Origin: Metridium senile
Lineage: Eukaryota; Cnidaria; Anthozoa; Actiniaria; Metridiidae
NCBI GenBank assembly: GCA_949775045.1
Contig: OX459103.1
Coordinates: 4,852,502-4,916,501, forward strand
Reading direction: 5' to 3'
DNA length: 64,000 bases
The first letter of the stretch is position 1; every line of letters begins with the position of its first letter. Made by a program: the position numbers and the translations under genes. Below are positions 37,865 through 49,132 of this stretch, in pieces. The notes under the pieces were generated by a model that saw nothing but the letters and a program-made list of their open reading frames with translations, did no database searches and was not told the origin of the DNA.

Positions 37865-40800
37865 TTCGATAGTTTATATTTTCAATTTCATATCCTGTAA
37901 TTCTGCCCTCAAGACAGTTAGTCAGAATCAATAAAGTGGCCAATCAATATGTCCATTAATCATTTCATCAATCAATCTGTCATTAATCATTCAATCAATC
38001 AATCACTCTGTTAAGGCTGGTTTTCACTAGGCATAGGCATAAGCATAAGCTAAACACAAGAAAACGAACATGTTTGTTTTTCTTATGCTTATGCTTATGT
38101 CTGCTTATGTCAAGTGAAAAATAGAAGAAACTATGTTATGCTTGTGCTTGTGCTTATGCTTATGCTTGTGCTTATGCCTAGTGAAAACCAGCCTTTAGCC
38201 CTCATACCACTAATCAATAAATCTGTCAATCAACCAAGAATACCAATCAATCAAAAATCAAATTAAATTATTCTTAATGTGTGTGTGTGTTCAGGGGAAC
38301 ACTGAAAATCCCTTTATTTGTGAATGGGCCCCCTGGATAAAGAACTTTTAATTGTTATTGTTATTATCATTAGCAAGATGTAGTAATTTACCTGGATGAG
38401 CTTGTTGTACCTCTTCTGTCTCTCTTTGTATGCTTCTTTCCTTTTCCATGGCCAATTGTTCAGCTTGTTTTTGCAGCTGATGCTGCTCCTGGAGCTTTTC
38501 CTTCACATGATTAGTTGTATTTGAAATTTCCATGTACATTATAGCACTGTTGTATTCTTAGAGTCAAGGAATACAGACACATAAGCTTTGTGCTCTAAGA
38601 TATTGGTGGCATGGGCGGTCTATCAGTGAGAGCGCTGGCCTTTCACCACTGTCACCCAGGGGGTTGGGGTACTCTCATATATTTACTATACGGGGATGAT
38701 CCGCTGAACAGGGTATGGTTTTTCTAGCTTTCTGTCATAAACAGGGTACGGTTTTCTATCATGAACAGGGTATCATTTTTACCCCATTTCCCGATTTCCT
38801 CTTCATTTGAGTAGCTTAGTGCTTGATGAATACCTAGTTCGTATGATCATGCAACATGCCCACAATAAAGAATCAGTATTTTATTTTGTTGACGATTTTG
38901 CCCTTGGCTTTAACACAAGAAAAAGTTATAATATGAGTGCTGGCTGGCTTTGAGCAACAATGAATGGCAGTTTCTACAGTTGACCAATTTGATGATATTC
39001 TGATTCATTACACATCTTTAATAATATTGCAAGTCAAAGGATACAGATTGATTATTGCTGCTTTGAGAGAACTCATCCCTTGCTTCAACAGATCTAAAAC
39101 AATTGAACAAATAAAATACACTTTGAGACAACTTGGGCCTCCTTAAACTGCAATTCGAAGACATCAAAAACACTGACCTTCCATTTCAATCTTCTCATTT
39201 TCTGCTTCAGTCACTTGTATCTTTAGTTCAGCAATCTTTTCTGCTGCATCTTTGACTAGTAACACAATCAAATGAGTTTAAAAGTGTTAATGGTTATCAA
39301 AAATCTATTTGAACATTCACATGTCATTTCTTCTTTGAGTTTAACCCTTTGGGTTGTCTCTCTTGCACCCTCCACCTATTCTTTTCCATTTTTAACTGTA
39401 AATTTATCTTGTGTATATGGGGTAAATAAAAACCTTTGAACCTTTCAATCTACTGATTTATTTACCAGCAATTCATCCATAATTATTCATCCATGCATTT
39501 ATTGCATGCTTCCATTCATTCATTCATCCTTCTGTATCTATATAGCCATCCAGTCATCAACCCATTAATTTATCAATACAATATTTCTATATTCATCCAA
39601 ACAACTAACTATTCATCCTTCCATTTTTTCATTCAATCATCTATGCAATCATCCATCCATCCAATTCAATAGTTATTTATTTGATCATCATTTAATCATC
39701 TATTCAATCATCCAGTCATCAACCCATTAATTTATCAATACAATCTTTCTATATTCATCCAAACAACTAACTATTCATCCTTCCATTTTTCATTTAATCA
39801 TCTATGCAATCATCCATCCATCCAATAGTTATTTATTTGATCATCATTTAATCATCTATTCAATCATCCAGTCATCCACCCATTTATTTATCAATACAAT
39901 CTTTCTATATTCATCCAAACAACTAACTATTCATCCTTCCATTTTTTCATTTAATCATCTATGCAATCATCCATCCATCCAATTCAATAGTTATTTATTT
40001 GGTCATCATTAATCATCTATTCAATCATCCACCTAATTATTTATCAATACAATCTTTCTATATTCATCCAAACAACTAACTATTCATCCTTCCATTTTTT
40101 CATTTAATCATCTATGCAATCATCCATCCATCCAATTCAATAGTTATTTATTTGGTCATCATTAATCATCTATTCAATCATCCACCTAATTATTTATCAA
40201 TACAATCTTTCGAAGGGCTAAGTTAAGCTCGAAACGTCAGTTAAGTTAAGTCAAAATTTTTACAGTGTTACAAAATTCAATCAATTAATCCTTCGTTCTT
40301 TGAGCTGTTGATTAATTCCAGATGCAAATATCAAGGGGTTTATTTATTCTACCTATCACCTTCATTTTCCAGTTTTAAAGCTGCAGCCTTAATTCCACAC
40401 AGCTTTCCTGCCATCTCTGTACTTTCATATTTTGCATGATAACTTTTCCAGGTATTCTGGTATTTTTCAATAACTTCAAAGTTTTGTCCTTTCAGCTTTT
40501 CCAGACCTTGACAGACCATTTCAAATTTCCTTTGCAGTTCTTCTTCATGCTCACAGAGTAGAACATTGGTCTTTTTTAAGCTGGACGAGTGAGTAAAATA
40601 AATATACCATAAAAATAATAAATACAAATCTCCCTACTAATTGGGTAGCACTAACTGTTAATTGTATAAGATGAGATTGAACTGAAAAATATATATATTG
40701 TTTTCAATAAATATGTATAAGCTTAATATATGTATAAGATCAACTGAGCAAAAGAGATAAAAGTTGAAAGATATTCTCATGAAAATTAAAACACATTTTG

Positions 40801-41384
40801 CAATATTGACAAACGAGAAACAAAAACAACAACAAAATAGAAAAAATAATAAATGGAAAGTTGGGCAACATTTTTGATTGCCTAAAATTCTTCAAATTTT
40901 CATAACTTCTATGTGAAAAGTCATGTGTTACCTTTCGCTCGTTTCTTTATTTTGTAGAAAACGCTTATGAAGTTGTTTTGCTTCTTCGTTGAGTTCATCT
41001 GAGGTCTGTTCATGTTTTTCTCTCTGTTTGTTTTGTACCTCAAATTCTTTTTGAAGCGCTTTTTGTCAAAAATGTAAATTATTTAAAATAAATCTAGTTT
41101 TCAACAAAAAATAATTTATTGAATGAATAGCAATTTAATTACCTAAAGTTTTCTGTGTTTCTTCTTCCAACAACCTCACCAATTGAGAATTTTCACTCTC
41201 TTGATTTGAAAAGATAGAATGAAATTGATTTGAAAAATTAGTCGATTGAAAGATTTTAGTTGGTGTTAAAAACTAAATTGTATATTTTACCTGCTTTTTG
41301 TATAAAGTTGTCAAAGTCAGGACAAGATCTTTCTCCGTCAATGTGACTTTGAAAATAGGAAGTACTTGAATAAAGTGACTCCAT
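30800..41384 (-). CDS. 13-exon coiled-coil protein, candidate SIX6OS1 (C14orf39)-like, 644 aa
   Basis: Exons on minus: 41291-41384, 41143-41199, 40932-41058, 40360-40580, 39178-39255, 38392-38556, 37419-37588, 36546-36822, 35931-36047, 35023-35228, 34446-34538, 33841-33898, 30800-31071. They sum to 1935 nt and stay in frame; the intron after exon 10 uses a GC donor. Residues ~30-290 are a charged, helical coiled coil (VRLLEEETQK, EKYQNTWKSYHAKYEST, EKIAELKIQVTEAENEK). Residues ~290-535 are Ser/Thr/Pro/Gln-rich. The last 110 are Phe/Gly-rich (GFALFGDQ, PGFTFNFGGS) and end GGGAFNLF. That layout, the YQ..WK.YH.KYE segment, and the Phe-rich end recall SIX6OS1, a central element of the meiotic synaptonemal complex that in mammals binds SYCE1. 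The match is from memory and short; a different coiled-coil/FG protein is possible. An in-frame ATG at 41447 could extend the N-terminus. Confidence 0.72.
33225..33810. repeat. ~122-bp higher-order tandem repeat made of two ~61-bp halves
   Basis: gtgcaaaacttatcactatt + tagtgaagacattataacc alternates with tatcaatatttagtgaatac + attaaccaaagtac. Four to five 122-bp units lie just 3' of exon 12 of the coiled-coil gene. False frames on plus arise every 122 bp. Confidence 0.92.
34574..34610. repeat. Poly-G run
   Basis: G tract of about 30 with one or two interruptions. Confidence 0.85.
34797..34815. repeat. Poly-C run
   Basis: C tract in the intron between exons 10 and 11. Confidence 0.8.
35292..35561. 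repeat. MITE, ACCTTTTAGGGT family, copy 1
   Basis: Terminal arms gggactcccttaggggtgat and inverted cacccctatcc...aagggagttcccc. The interior has several copies of gtaccttttagggtc. Same family at 37625 and 60450. Confidence 0.8.
35578..35690. repeat. Foldback element, GC-rich
   Basis: tagcctgtgtacagtcgctc...cccctcccccctacggag against an inverted right arm ctccccgtagagtgggaggg...ggctgtgcacaggcta. Loop only ~12 bp. Confidence 0.85.
36835..37180. repeat. GATGAT/GATGACAATGGT degenerate microsatellite
   Basis: gtgatgatgatgataat and catggtgatgac units in the intron after exon 7. Confidence 0.8.
37625..37864. repeat. MITE, ACCTTTTAGGGT family, copy 2, with terminal poly-C
   Basis: tactccctttgtccaagtgg and its inverted partner ccacttggatgtaggggag. 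Interior ccctaaaaggta. The right end runs into a C tract of about 27 bases. Confidence 0.8.
38011..38197. repeat. Foldback element, TTTTCACTAGGCATA family
   Basis: taaggctggttttcactagg / cctagtgaaaaccagcctt are inverted ends; inside are gcataagcataagc / gcttatgcttatgc runs. Confidence 0.85.
38605..38800 (+). repeat. Probable tRNA-derived SINE
   Basis: ggtctatcagtgagagcgct looks like a tRNA D-arm/A-box, cctttcacca like an anticodon arm (TTC, Glu-type), and the following ggggttggggtac is a decayed B-box. A non-tRNA body with two or three repeats of aacagggtacggtttt-type sequence follows. It is not a functional tRNA. Confidence 0.45.
39470..40212. repeat. ~157-bp minisatellite, four to five copies
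   Basis: ttcatccaaacaactaacta recurs at about 39593, 39753, 39911 and 40066. Units are built from catcc/atcaat-type sequence. In the intron between exons 4 and 5 of the coiled-coil gene. Confidence 0.9.
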
Positions 41385-41629
41385 TATTAGCGAAAAAGGG
41401 TTGCCTTTTTCTTCGGCTCTTGTCGTTTCCCGACCTTTTCGCCTCAATTAAAAAATATTTTCTTTTCAGCAATTCATTTTAAAGATGATTTGGTCTCTTT
41501 TTGTTCATAAAAACTAAATCTACATTGTCAAATTTGCGATGAAATGTTTAACAACGACATAGAAATCAAATCACATTTTGAAAAGTCGAGCAAAGCGCTA
41601 GCTTGTGGGATTGTTTTTGTGCGCGCGCG

Positions 41630-41690
41630 TGCACATTGAAGAGCGGGAAAAAGTTTTCGCGCCCTTTTGCATGTATGAGACCACGTGACA
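41630..41690 (-). promoter_or_regulatory. Candidate promoter with E2F-type and E-box sites
   Basis: Upstream of the coiled-coil gene: gagcggga at 41641, ttttcgcgcc at 41654-41663 (E2F-type), and CACGTG at 41682-41687, in an otherwise AT-rich setting with gcgcgcg patches. The position (~250-300 bp from the ATG) suits a promoter. Function is inferred from motif knowledge only. Confidence 0.4.
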
Positions 41691-41964
41691 TGGAGCGCGC
41701 ACGAAACACGAAAAAATAAAAGAAACAAATAAAGAGAACGAAATTGAAAAAAGGAAATGCAACAAATTAACCACCAACATAGCTGGATTTTTAAATATTT
41801 ATGTAGAAAAAAATTAAGACAAACACAATACTAACAGCTCAATTTATTTGAATAACAGCAAAACAAAAACATATTTTATTCACAATTAAACTTCTCACAA
41901 ATTTACTAGCGTTCAAATAGCCACAGTCCCTATCTACAAGGCTAATTTAGATTAATAAACCTCT

Positions 41965-42453
41965 TTATTGATCATAAAAGAAGTTAATAATAGTATACAT
42001 TGTCCCTATAATTTCTCCTAAAGTTTGCCTAATTTCTTCTGAGGATTTCGCGTTGGGTGACCTCACGTCGAGCTTTCCTCTAAACTCCTCAAAAAGCGTA
42101 ACAACACGAGCAAATCCTGGGACATTTTCTTTCTCTAGAATCTTAATGGTGCGGTCAAACTCGCCGTTTGGCACCATCGTTGTTTTGATCTTCATACAGG
42201 CATCTTTGGTAGCGCGCATGTGCGGAACACCTTGGCTAAAACGGACTACATTCTTGAAATCTTCTTCCCACATTACAACCGTGTCGAGTAAGAACTGGAT
42301 GTCATTTTGCTGTTGTTTCATTGTTTCGTACATTTTGTCCAAGTTGCTGATACGCGTCTTTAGGAGTCGGGTATTCGTCGTTATGCATTTGATTGACAGC
42401 TTTTCTGTCCTTGTTGCTAGGTCGCCGATATTTTCATTTGTAACTGCTGCCAT
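41965..42453 (-). CDS. Novel-family protein A, uninterrupted coding region, 162 aa
   Basis: Predicted soluble, mostly helical protein with no signal peptide or membrane segment. Paralogous to the proteins at 47204 and 51950: W62, DF at 65-66, GVP at 75-77, R80, K83, VPGF at 111-114, EEIRQ at 139-143 and G146 are shared. The coding exon has no intron. A 5'-UTR intron is likely, with its acceptor at 42460-42461 and a good donor (AAG/GTAAGT) at 43853. The stop overlaps an AATAAA, and further AATAAA copies lie downstream. I do not recognise the family and give no function. Confidence 0.8.
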   Translation of the reverse strand: MAAVTNENIGDLATRTEKLSIKCITTNTRLLKTRISNLDKMYETMKQQQNDIQFLLDTVVMWEEDFKNVVRFSQGVPHMRATKDACMKIKTTMVPNGEFDRTIKILEKENVPGFARVVTLFEEFRGKLDVRSPNAKSSEEIRQTLGEIIGTMYTIINFFYDQ

Positions 42454-42461
42454 GGTGATCT

Positions 42462-43853
42462 AGTGAAAATAATAATATGAAACAGTCAATTGATTGAGCA
42501 AAATAATAACCATTCATACATTTGCTTATTTATATTTGTAAACTGATTTCATTCAGTCAATATTCTAATCCATTCCAGTCAATATTCTAATCCATTGATC
42601 AATGAGTCATCGTTTACTCAGTCAAAGGAATCTGTCAATCAACATGCCAACGAGTCAGCCAAATACCTATATTCAAATTAACCACCCACCAAACTAATCA
42701 ACCAATCTACCAAACTAATCAATCAGCCACTCAAGTGTCTAATCAACTAAGCATTTAACAATCATACAACACACACCAAACACCCATACATTTAGCCAAC
42801 AATATCATAATATAATGATAATGATATAATATAATATAATATAATATAATATAATATAATATAATATAATATAATATAATATAATATAATATAATATAAT
42901 ATAATATAATATAATATAATATAATATAATATAATATAATATAATATAATATAATATAATATAATATAATATAATATAATATAATATAATATGTTTGTAT
43001 TTATATGGCGCATATTCCATATAGATATGCTCATATGCGCCTAGATTATTGTAGTACTATTCAAATACAACTCAAGAATCGAGTAATGGCCAAAAATGAA
43101 TTAATGAAAGGCGACGAATAATGTATGTGATATTGAGATGTATAAAATATTGAGATTGTAAACAATCCAACTTTGACCAATCATTCAAGTAAGCAAACAA
43201 GCAACCAACCAACAATCCACCAACCAGGCAATCTACCAACTGTATAACCAAAAGCAAAGAAACAGCCAACAGATTTATCCCGATATCATAAGCAATCTAA
43301 TACATCTTGTGGTATTATAACGACCTATAACCGATACGCTCGATCTTTAAGCCGCGCAAATAAAAGTACTCAAATCTATAATGCGCGCTTTACTTTGTGT
43401 CTGGAATTTCCAGACTGAACTCTCAGTCATTCACAAGAGCACGTGCAGTCAAATTAATCAAATAATTTACTGTGTGTCTAAGCATTTATAGATTTCCACT
43501 GTCATAATTTCCATCTATATATTTACTCTTAAAGAAAATTCATCAGCATATTTATACGCGAGAAGAAATTTGTCTTAACTTGAGTTGTAAATTAAATTTA
43601 GTAAAAAAAGAAAAATTTTAAATTTTAGTATGTAATTTTAGTTTTTGTGGTTCATTAATAGAAAAGGGCAAATTGAAAAATAAAACTTATACTGAGAAGA
43701 AATAAAATAATCTCAGTTCGTATTTCCCTGTTTTACGTCTAATACCGAATCCATTCTAAGTTATCTCGTTCATGTAATTTTGTGACCGCCAAAAAGTGAA
43801 AAAAGATCAACGGTTTATCTTAGCATTTGAAGCAGAACTATTTCCTCACTTAC
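42462..43853. other. Likely 5'-UTR intron of gene A
   Basis: Contains short tcaatca/ccaacc simple sequence and the TATAA repeat below. No coding sequence. Confidence 0.5.
42823..42992. repeat. Pentanucleotide (ATAAT)n microsatellite
   Basis: About 34 uninterrupted copies. Generates false Ile/Leu/Tyr frames on minus. Confidence 0.97.
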
Positions 43854-44240
43854 CTTAAATTTCTAAAGAGAAAAATTACACAATTGTAACCTATATTTTC
43901 AAATGTTCACCAAAAAGCCAGGCAGAAGAAACGAACAAACGCGCAAGACAAGTTTCCGCCCAAAATCCTATTCACGAAAATAAGCGATGGTTTGATTGGT
44001 TGGTTATAGATCATGTTTCCTGATTGGCTGAGACTCCAGAACAGCTGAAATTTAACGAAGATGCAAATATCTTAAATCCAAATGTTGATTCAAAACATAT
44101 TTAGGAACTGTTGAGCTTAATGAATTGATATTGACAACATTTTCAAGTATTAAATATTTCACACTGACTTGTAAATTATTTAGGACATTTGTGACAAATT
44201 CCAAGTCATCGCGCGCGAAACGAAATAATAAAAAACCTAA
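43854..44240 (-). promoter_or_regulatory. Likely 5' UTR exon and promoter of gene A
   Basis: A donor-flanked segment begins at 43854. Upstream lie gtttccgccc (43950), two ttgattgg/gattggct CCAAT-type boxes (~43990-44030) and gcgcgcgaaac near 44215. The transcription start is not determinable. Confidence 0.35.
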
Positions 44241-44620
44241 TTTTTGAATACATTAGTCTAAAATAAGTCCCCAAAGAACCATACATGGATATATAGTAGA
44301 ATTTTGAATAAAGATTTCAATTTTAAAATTTTCTACTCGTGGCTAGCTTTTCACAAACCGTCAGATTTTCAGAAACTCCAATACGCACAATACTCTTTTT
44401 TTAACGTTCTAAATTTTAAAAAGCTAACCCTTTTATTCAGTAATCGCTTAAGCAAATTCTATTTTAAAGGAGTGTTTAAAATTTGATTGTGTGTTAAGAT
44501 AACTTGAACATTTGACATGATTTCCATTTTAAGCCAGTAAGTCTGAGACAATGAGTCTGCATATATTTAGTCACTTACCAAAATAGAACAGTTTCAACTT
44601 GGTTGTATTGCTCAACCTTC

Positions 44621-44760
44621 AATAGACCAATTCACAGTTCTCGTAAACCAACCTCAGCCTCGATAGCGCGTAATATATTCTTTAGAATTTGACTACAGCC
44701 CGTGGTAATTTAAGGAATGTACACATTATCATACAATTTAGAACTGTGAAGTGGTCTATA
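44621..44760. repeat. Foldback element
   Basis: aatagaccaattcacagttc / gaactgtgaagtggtctata are inverted ends. Confidence 0.7.
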
Positions 44761-45335
44761 AGTCTCAATTGTTGGAAACACTGAATTTAGTCAATGATCG
44801 AGTAGAGACAAAACCTAATTTCTAGTAGGGTCAGTTTACGGTTTAGCGACTTTGGTACTAATAGTACCAGATACTAATTATAGCATACGTGTTTACCGTT
44901 ATTAGAATTTCTAGGAGTTGCATGTGCTCAAAGTATTACATTTTCTGAGTAAGAGTAAAAAATAAGAACAATATTGCAGAAATAATGACAACTGATTAAC
45001 TCTGGTACTATCATCTGGCACTATTAGTGCCAAATCTGCCTTTATGCCGGTAAATCGGAAAACCCTATTGCATGCTTCTTAATTCCTTCCCTTGCCACTG
45101 ATGATATAATGATAAATGCTGGACTGTGTTGAATACATAACAATATATTACATACTTTCGAGGCTTAGAATGCGCAATGAGGGAGTAGGGATAAAAACTA
45201 TGATATTTTTTATTGTTTCTTAATACATCCAATCCATTGCAGCGACAGAACCAGAACAATTTCAAGGGGGTGGTTGTTAACTCTAAAGGCATCACATAGT
45301 CTTTTTAGTTCTTATCTTATCCGTTATTATTTATT

Positions 45336-45336
<1 letters not shown>

Positions 45337-45419
<83 letters not shown>

Positions 45420-45421
45420 TC
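45337..45421. repeat. (TCA)n then (ATT)n microsatellite
   Basis: Clean trinucleotide tracts joined end to end. Confidence 0.95.
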
Positions 45422-46089
45422 AACTCCAAAAGGGGGTAACTAGTCACCCAAAAATATTATGCAGCCCGTAAAGTCCTCCAATGAATATAAGTGTCTGTAA
45501 AGCGCATGCACGTATATAGTGCGATATATAAGCGCCTTTCATTATCATTATTATTAATTCACTCCCCCTGGACCCGCCCTTGCCTTGTCCTAGCTACCGC
45601 GGACTGGATGTACGTACTGAATAGGAAACCCAAATCCCATACTATACAGGCATGTCTACTCAACGGAAGTACCTGAAACTGGTCTTTCGATTTATTTTTT
45701 CCCGAATAAATCATTTATGATCATTTTAAAAGGATTAACTTTAAATATTCAAGGAGGTTAAGTCTTTCTATTTGTCTTAGTGAAATTGCTGTCTGGGCGA
45801 ATAACCGCAGATAAAAAAAAACAAATAAAAAAGATTAGATTATCTCTATCCCACATTGTTTGGTAAAACGAAATTACAAAGAAACTCAATCTAATTGAGG
45901 TTTTGGTCGCTAAGTGTAGTTATTGAAACCAAAATAGAAAATATTTCATTTATTTTATTTTCAGTTAGTCTCTTTATTTTTCGTATTTTTTGTAAGAAGG
46001 TTATTTTTGTTTGAAGGTGAGACGGAACTGACATAAAACTGACATTAATTTTTTCCAGTTTTTGAAAATTTCGGATCAAAATTTCATTC

Positions 46090-46490
46090 AAGTACCAAAT
46101 ATAAAAGTTGCACTTAAATGGCTTCCAGAATGTAAACAAAAAAACTCAATGGACACTCAAATGGTTTCCAAAATAATTTCGCAAAGTTTTAAAACAATAG
46201 GCACCAAACTGTGGTCAATTAGAAATCATGACATATATATTTGATGTGCACTTGAATGGCTTCCCAAATGTAAACACAATATACTTTTGCATGTGAACAT
46301 TCAAATGGCTCCGTAAACACAATATACTTTTGCATGTGAACATTCAAATGGCTCCGTAAATAATATTGGAGGGTTTTTAACATATTTGGCGCCAAACGTT
46401 GGTCATTAAAAAATGATCTATATCTGATGTACACTTGAATGGCTTCCCAAATGTAAACAAAATATTTCAACTAACCTTCAAATGGGTTCC
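46090..46490. repeat. Tandem repeat, mixed ~60- and ~130-bp units
   Basis: cacttgaatggcttccc, aatgtaaacacaatatactt and gcaccaaac/gcgccaaac recur in order. Confidence 0.75.
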
Positions 46491-47203
46491 TAGATATAAT
46501 TCTTGATAGTTTTTATATAATAGGCGTCAACTGTGACCAATTAGAAGACAAATAAAATAGCAATTTAATATTGGTATCTTTATTTCACATAATTTTGTTT
46601 TCTTTTGTCAAATAAATAATTACATTATCAGGAAAAAATATTACTTAAGTCAAGAGCATTTTGCTTTTTATTCAATAACAAATAATGTTTTGGATTCAGA
46701 AAGGAAATTATATTGAATCAATAATGGCCTTTTGAAAAATACTCTTTTCAATTAGTTACATTTCGTATATTTTGTACATTTTGCTTTAATTCTAAACAAT
46801 TGTAATATCCTAGACTTTACAATCTAAATTTTGTCGGTGGTCATAGTTATAAATTGTCAAATTATAAAACAGAAAAATAACTTTCATTTTGCATGCTTTG
46901 TGGCGTTTTGTGGCGCAAATTTGCTTCAAAAACTGAGCATTTTTCAAACGAAATATTTTCATCATAAATCAAAATTTTATACAGCAAATCATTTCAAACT
47001 CATTAGTTTTAATCATTACAAAATCTGCCTTAAAAGTTAACGCTTTTATGAATTAAATCTTACATAATAACTCACAACGTTTTTCAGCAGAAAGTATCCT
47101 TTAAAATCAACTATTTTTAGTACGGACTAAAATGTCATCAACGCTCAGCATTTCTGAATACAAATTTGCTCACAGTTGGCCACCTGATTTAAATTTCAAA
47201 TGT

Positions 47204-47707
47204 TCATTTTTCGAAATAAATTTCTAACATTGTGGTAGTAATCCCAGTTAATCTTCCAAAAAGCTGTCGTATTTCTTCAATGAAAGTAGCCTTATATGGA
47301 ACATCTTCATTAAGAATTCTGGTTAAATGTTTTTTAAGAGTCTCCAGACATTCGTAGACTTGCTTAAAACACGGCACATCAGCAGTGACAAGATTTTGCA
47401 TTCTGAAGTAGAAATCGCCGTGGATGTCGTCCAGAAGACGACTAATTTGCGAGGCCATCTCTTTGACATTTCTCACATATGGCACGCCTTGGGTGTTCCG
47501 GGGGACTTTGTCGAAATCGGCTGCCCATTTTTTGATGCATCCAGCGATGTATTCGAGGTCTGCTTGTTGTTTTGCGAGTGACTGTTCGAGTTTTTCGAGT
47601 TCTTTGACTTTTGAGAAAAGCTCGTTCTTTCGATTGATGACTCGCTTGAGAGACATCTTCTTGTTTGATAGGTTGTCGAGGCCGTTCATGTAAACTATTG
47701 AATCCAT
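47204..47707 (-). CDS. Novel-family protein B, uninterrupted coding region, 167 aa
   Basis: Diverged paralogue of the proteins at 41965 and 51950. Shared landmarks: QADLE at 48-52, W61, DF at 64-65, GVP at 74-76, R79, K82, VPCF at 111-114, EEIR at 144-147, G151 and an aromatic C-terminus. The first ~55 residues are Lys/Leu/Glu-rich and likely form a long helix or coiled coil. The start at 47707 was chosen because a splice acceptor (TTTCAG) lies just 3 bases upstream, so the longer open frame runs into an intron. The matching donor (AAG/GTAAGC) is at 49132. Function unknown. Confidence 0.8.
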
Positions 47708-47740
47708 TGTCTGAAAGGAAGAATACAACAGTTAAAACGA

Positions 47741-47990
47741 ATGGATGGATGGATGGATGGATGGATGGATGGATGGATGGATGGATGGATGGATGGATGG
47801 ATGGATGAGTGAACGAATGAATGAATATTTGGTTCAGTTTGTTGGTTGGTTAGATGGATGGATGGATGGATGGGTGGGTGGTTTGGTTGGTTGGTTAGAT
47901 GGATGGATGGATGGATGGATGGATGGATGGATGGATGGATGGATGGATGGATGGATGGATGGATGGATGGATGGATGGGTGCAGGATAGA
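47741..47990. repeat. (GGAT)n tetranucleotide microsatellite
   Basis: Two pure blocks separated by a ggttggtt segment, in the probable 5'-UTR intron of gene B. Weaker gaatgaatg sequence continues to ~48330. Confidence 0.97.
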
Positions 47991-48329
47991 TGAGTGAATG
48001 ATTGAATAAAAGAATCAATAAAACAATCAATCAATTGATAGCCTTTGATTTGATGAATAATGAATTGATGGATAAGTGGACGGATGGATGAGTGGATGAA
48101 AGGAGCTAGGAACGTATGAATGAATGAATGAATAAATGAACGAATAAATGGATGGATCTCAGTTTAGCCTTAATAAATGTTTTGATGCAGGATTCGAAAG
48201 GACGTACAGAGATCTGATGATATATGAATTAAATAAATGAGAGATGGACAAGTGTATGTTTTAATGAATGAGTGAATGAATAATGATGGAAGGAAGGACA
48301 GAAATAATTATGAATGAATTTATTTATTT

Positions 48330-49132
48330 TTTCAATTCGTATTACCATAAGAGTTGACAGGACAAAGGAAACGAAGAGAGAAAATCTTAATATCATATAT
48401 CATATCATATATTAAGTATATAAGTCCTATATTTTCATGTTCAAAAAATAAAATAAATTCAAAATCAGTAAAAAGCTTTGTAATTTAATCTGTACTTCGT
48501 ACATCAATAAAATCATAAAAGAACACTAAACAATTCCTAGTTTAATTATCTATGATAAATGATAAGAAATAGGATATACGAAAACTATATTTGCAAATTC
48601 AAATTCGAATATCAAACTGTGGGGAATTGCAGTCAAAATAGGTATTTTTATTTTCTTTAAAATATAAGAATATTTTAAAAATGTATTTCGAATAAAACTG
48701 GAATAGAAATAACAGATAAAAATAAAATAAATAAAATATTATTATTGAATAGACTTGGAATAGAATCAATGGAAAATGTAATAAATAAAAGGAAAATGAA
48801 TAAAATATTCTTCAGTGAAAAAATGTTTGCTCATTTACACTTGACCTAACACTTAAGAAAACATGAGCATGATTTTGCTTGAATCCTTGAAAATAATCCT
48901 TCAATTTGTACATTAACTGTTCGAGCCACATACTCCAAACGTCGAGAAATGAAGACCAGTCGAAAAAGCACCAGACATTTGCACAAAAAGTGCGGGTTTT
49001 CTGGTCAAATTTCGTTCCTAATATATACATAATGTGATATTTTACTCTATAGAAATAATAACGTGGAAATAGTAATTTATATTAGTAAATGTGAGGTTAA
49101 AATGGAGAAAAAGTCACGCTTGCAGTGCTTAC
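48330..49132. other. Rest of the 5'-UTR intron of gene B
   Basis: AT-rich with aaataaaat runs. No coding sequence supported. Confidence 0.4.

Larger units (their letters stand above)
44241..47203. other. Spacer between genes A and B
   Basis: Holds a foldback at 44621-44760, an imperfect palindromic patch near 44840-45060, a TCA/ATT microsatellite at 45337-45420 and a tandem repeat at 46090-46490. No gene is supported. Confidence 0.5.

Noticed and set aside
38605..38675. Functional tRNA gene
   Set aside because: The B-box and acceptor stem are not intact; it fits a SINE head better.
42053..42463. 136-codon frame on plus
   Set aside because: Antisense shadow of novel-family gene A, whose minus frame is supported by two paralogues.
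42792..43034. Ile/Leu/Tyr frames on minus
   Set aside because: Translation of the ATAAT pentanucleotide repeat.
47695..48030. His/Pro/Ser-rich and Gly/Trp/Met-rich frames
   Set aside because: Translation of a GGAT microsatellite.
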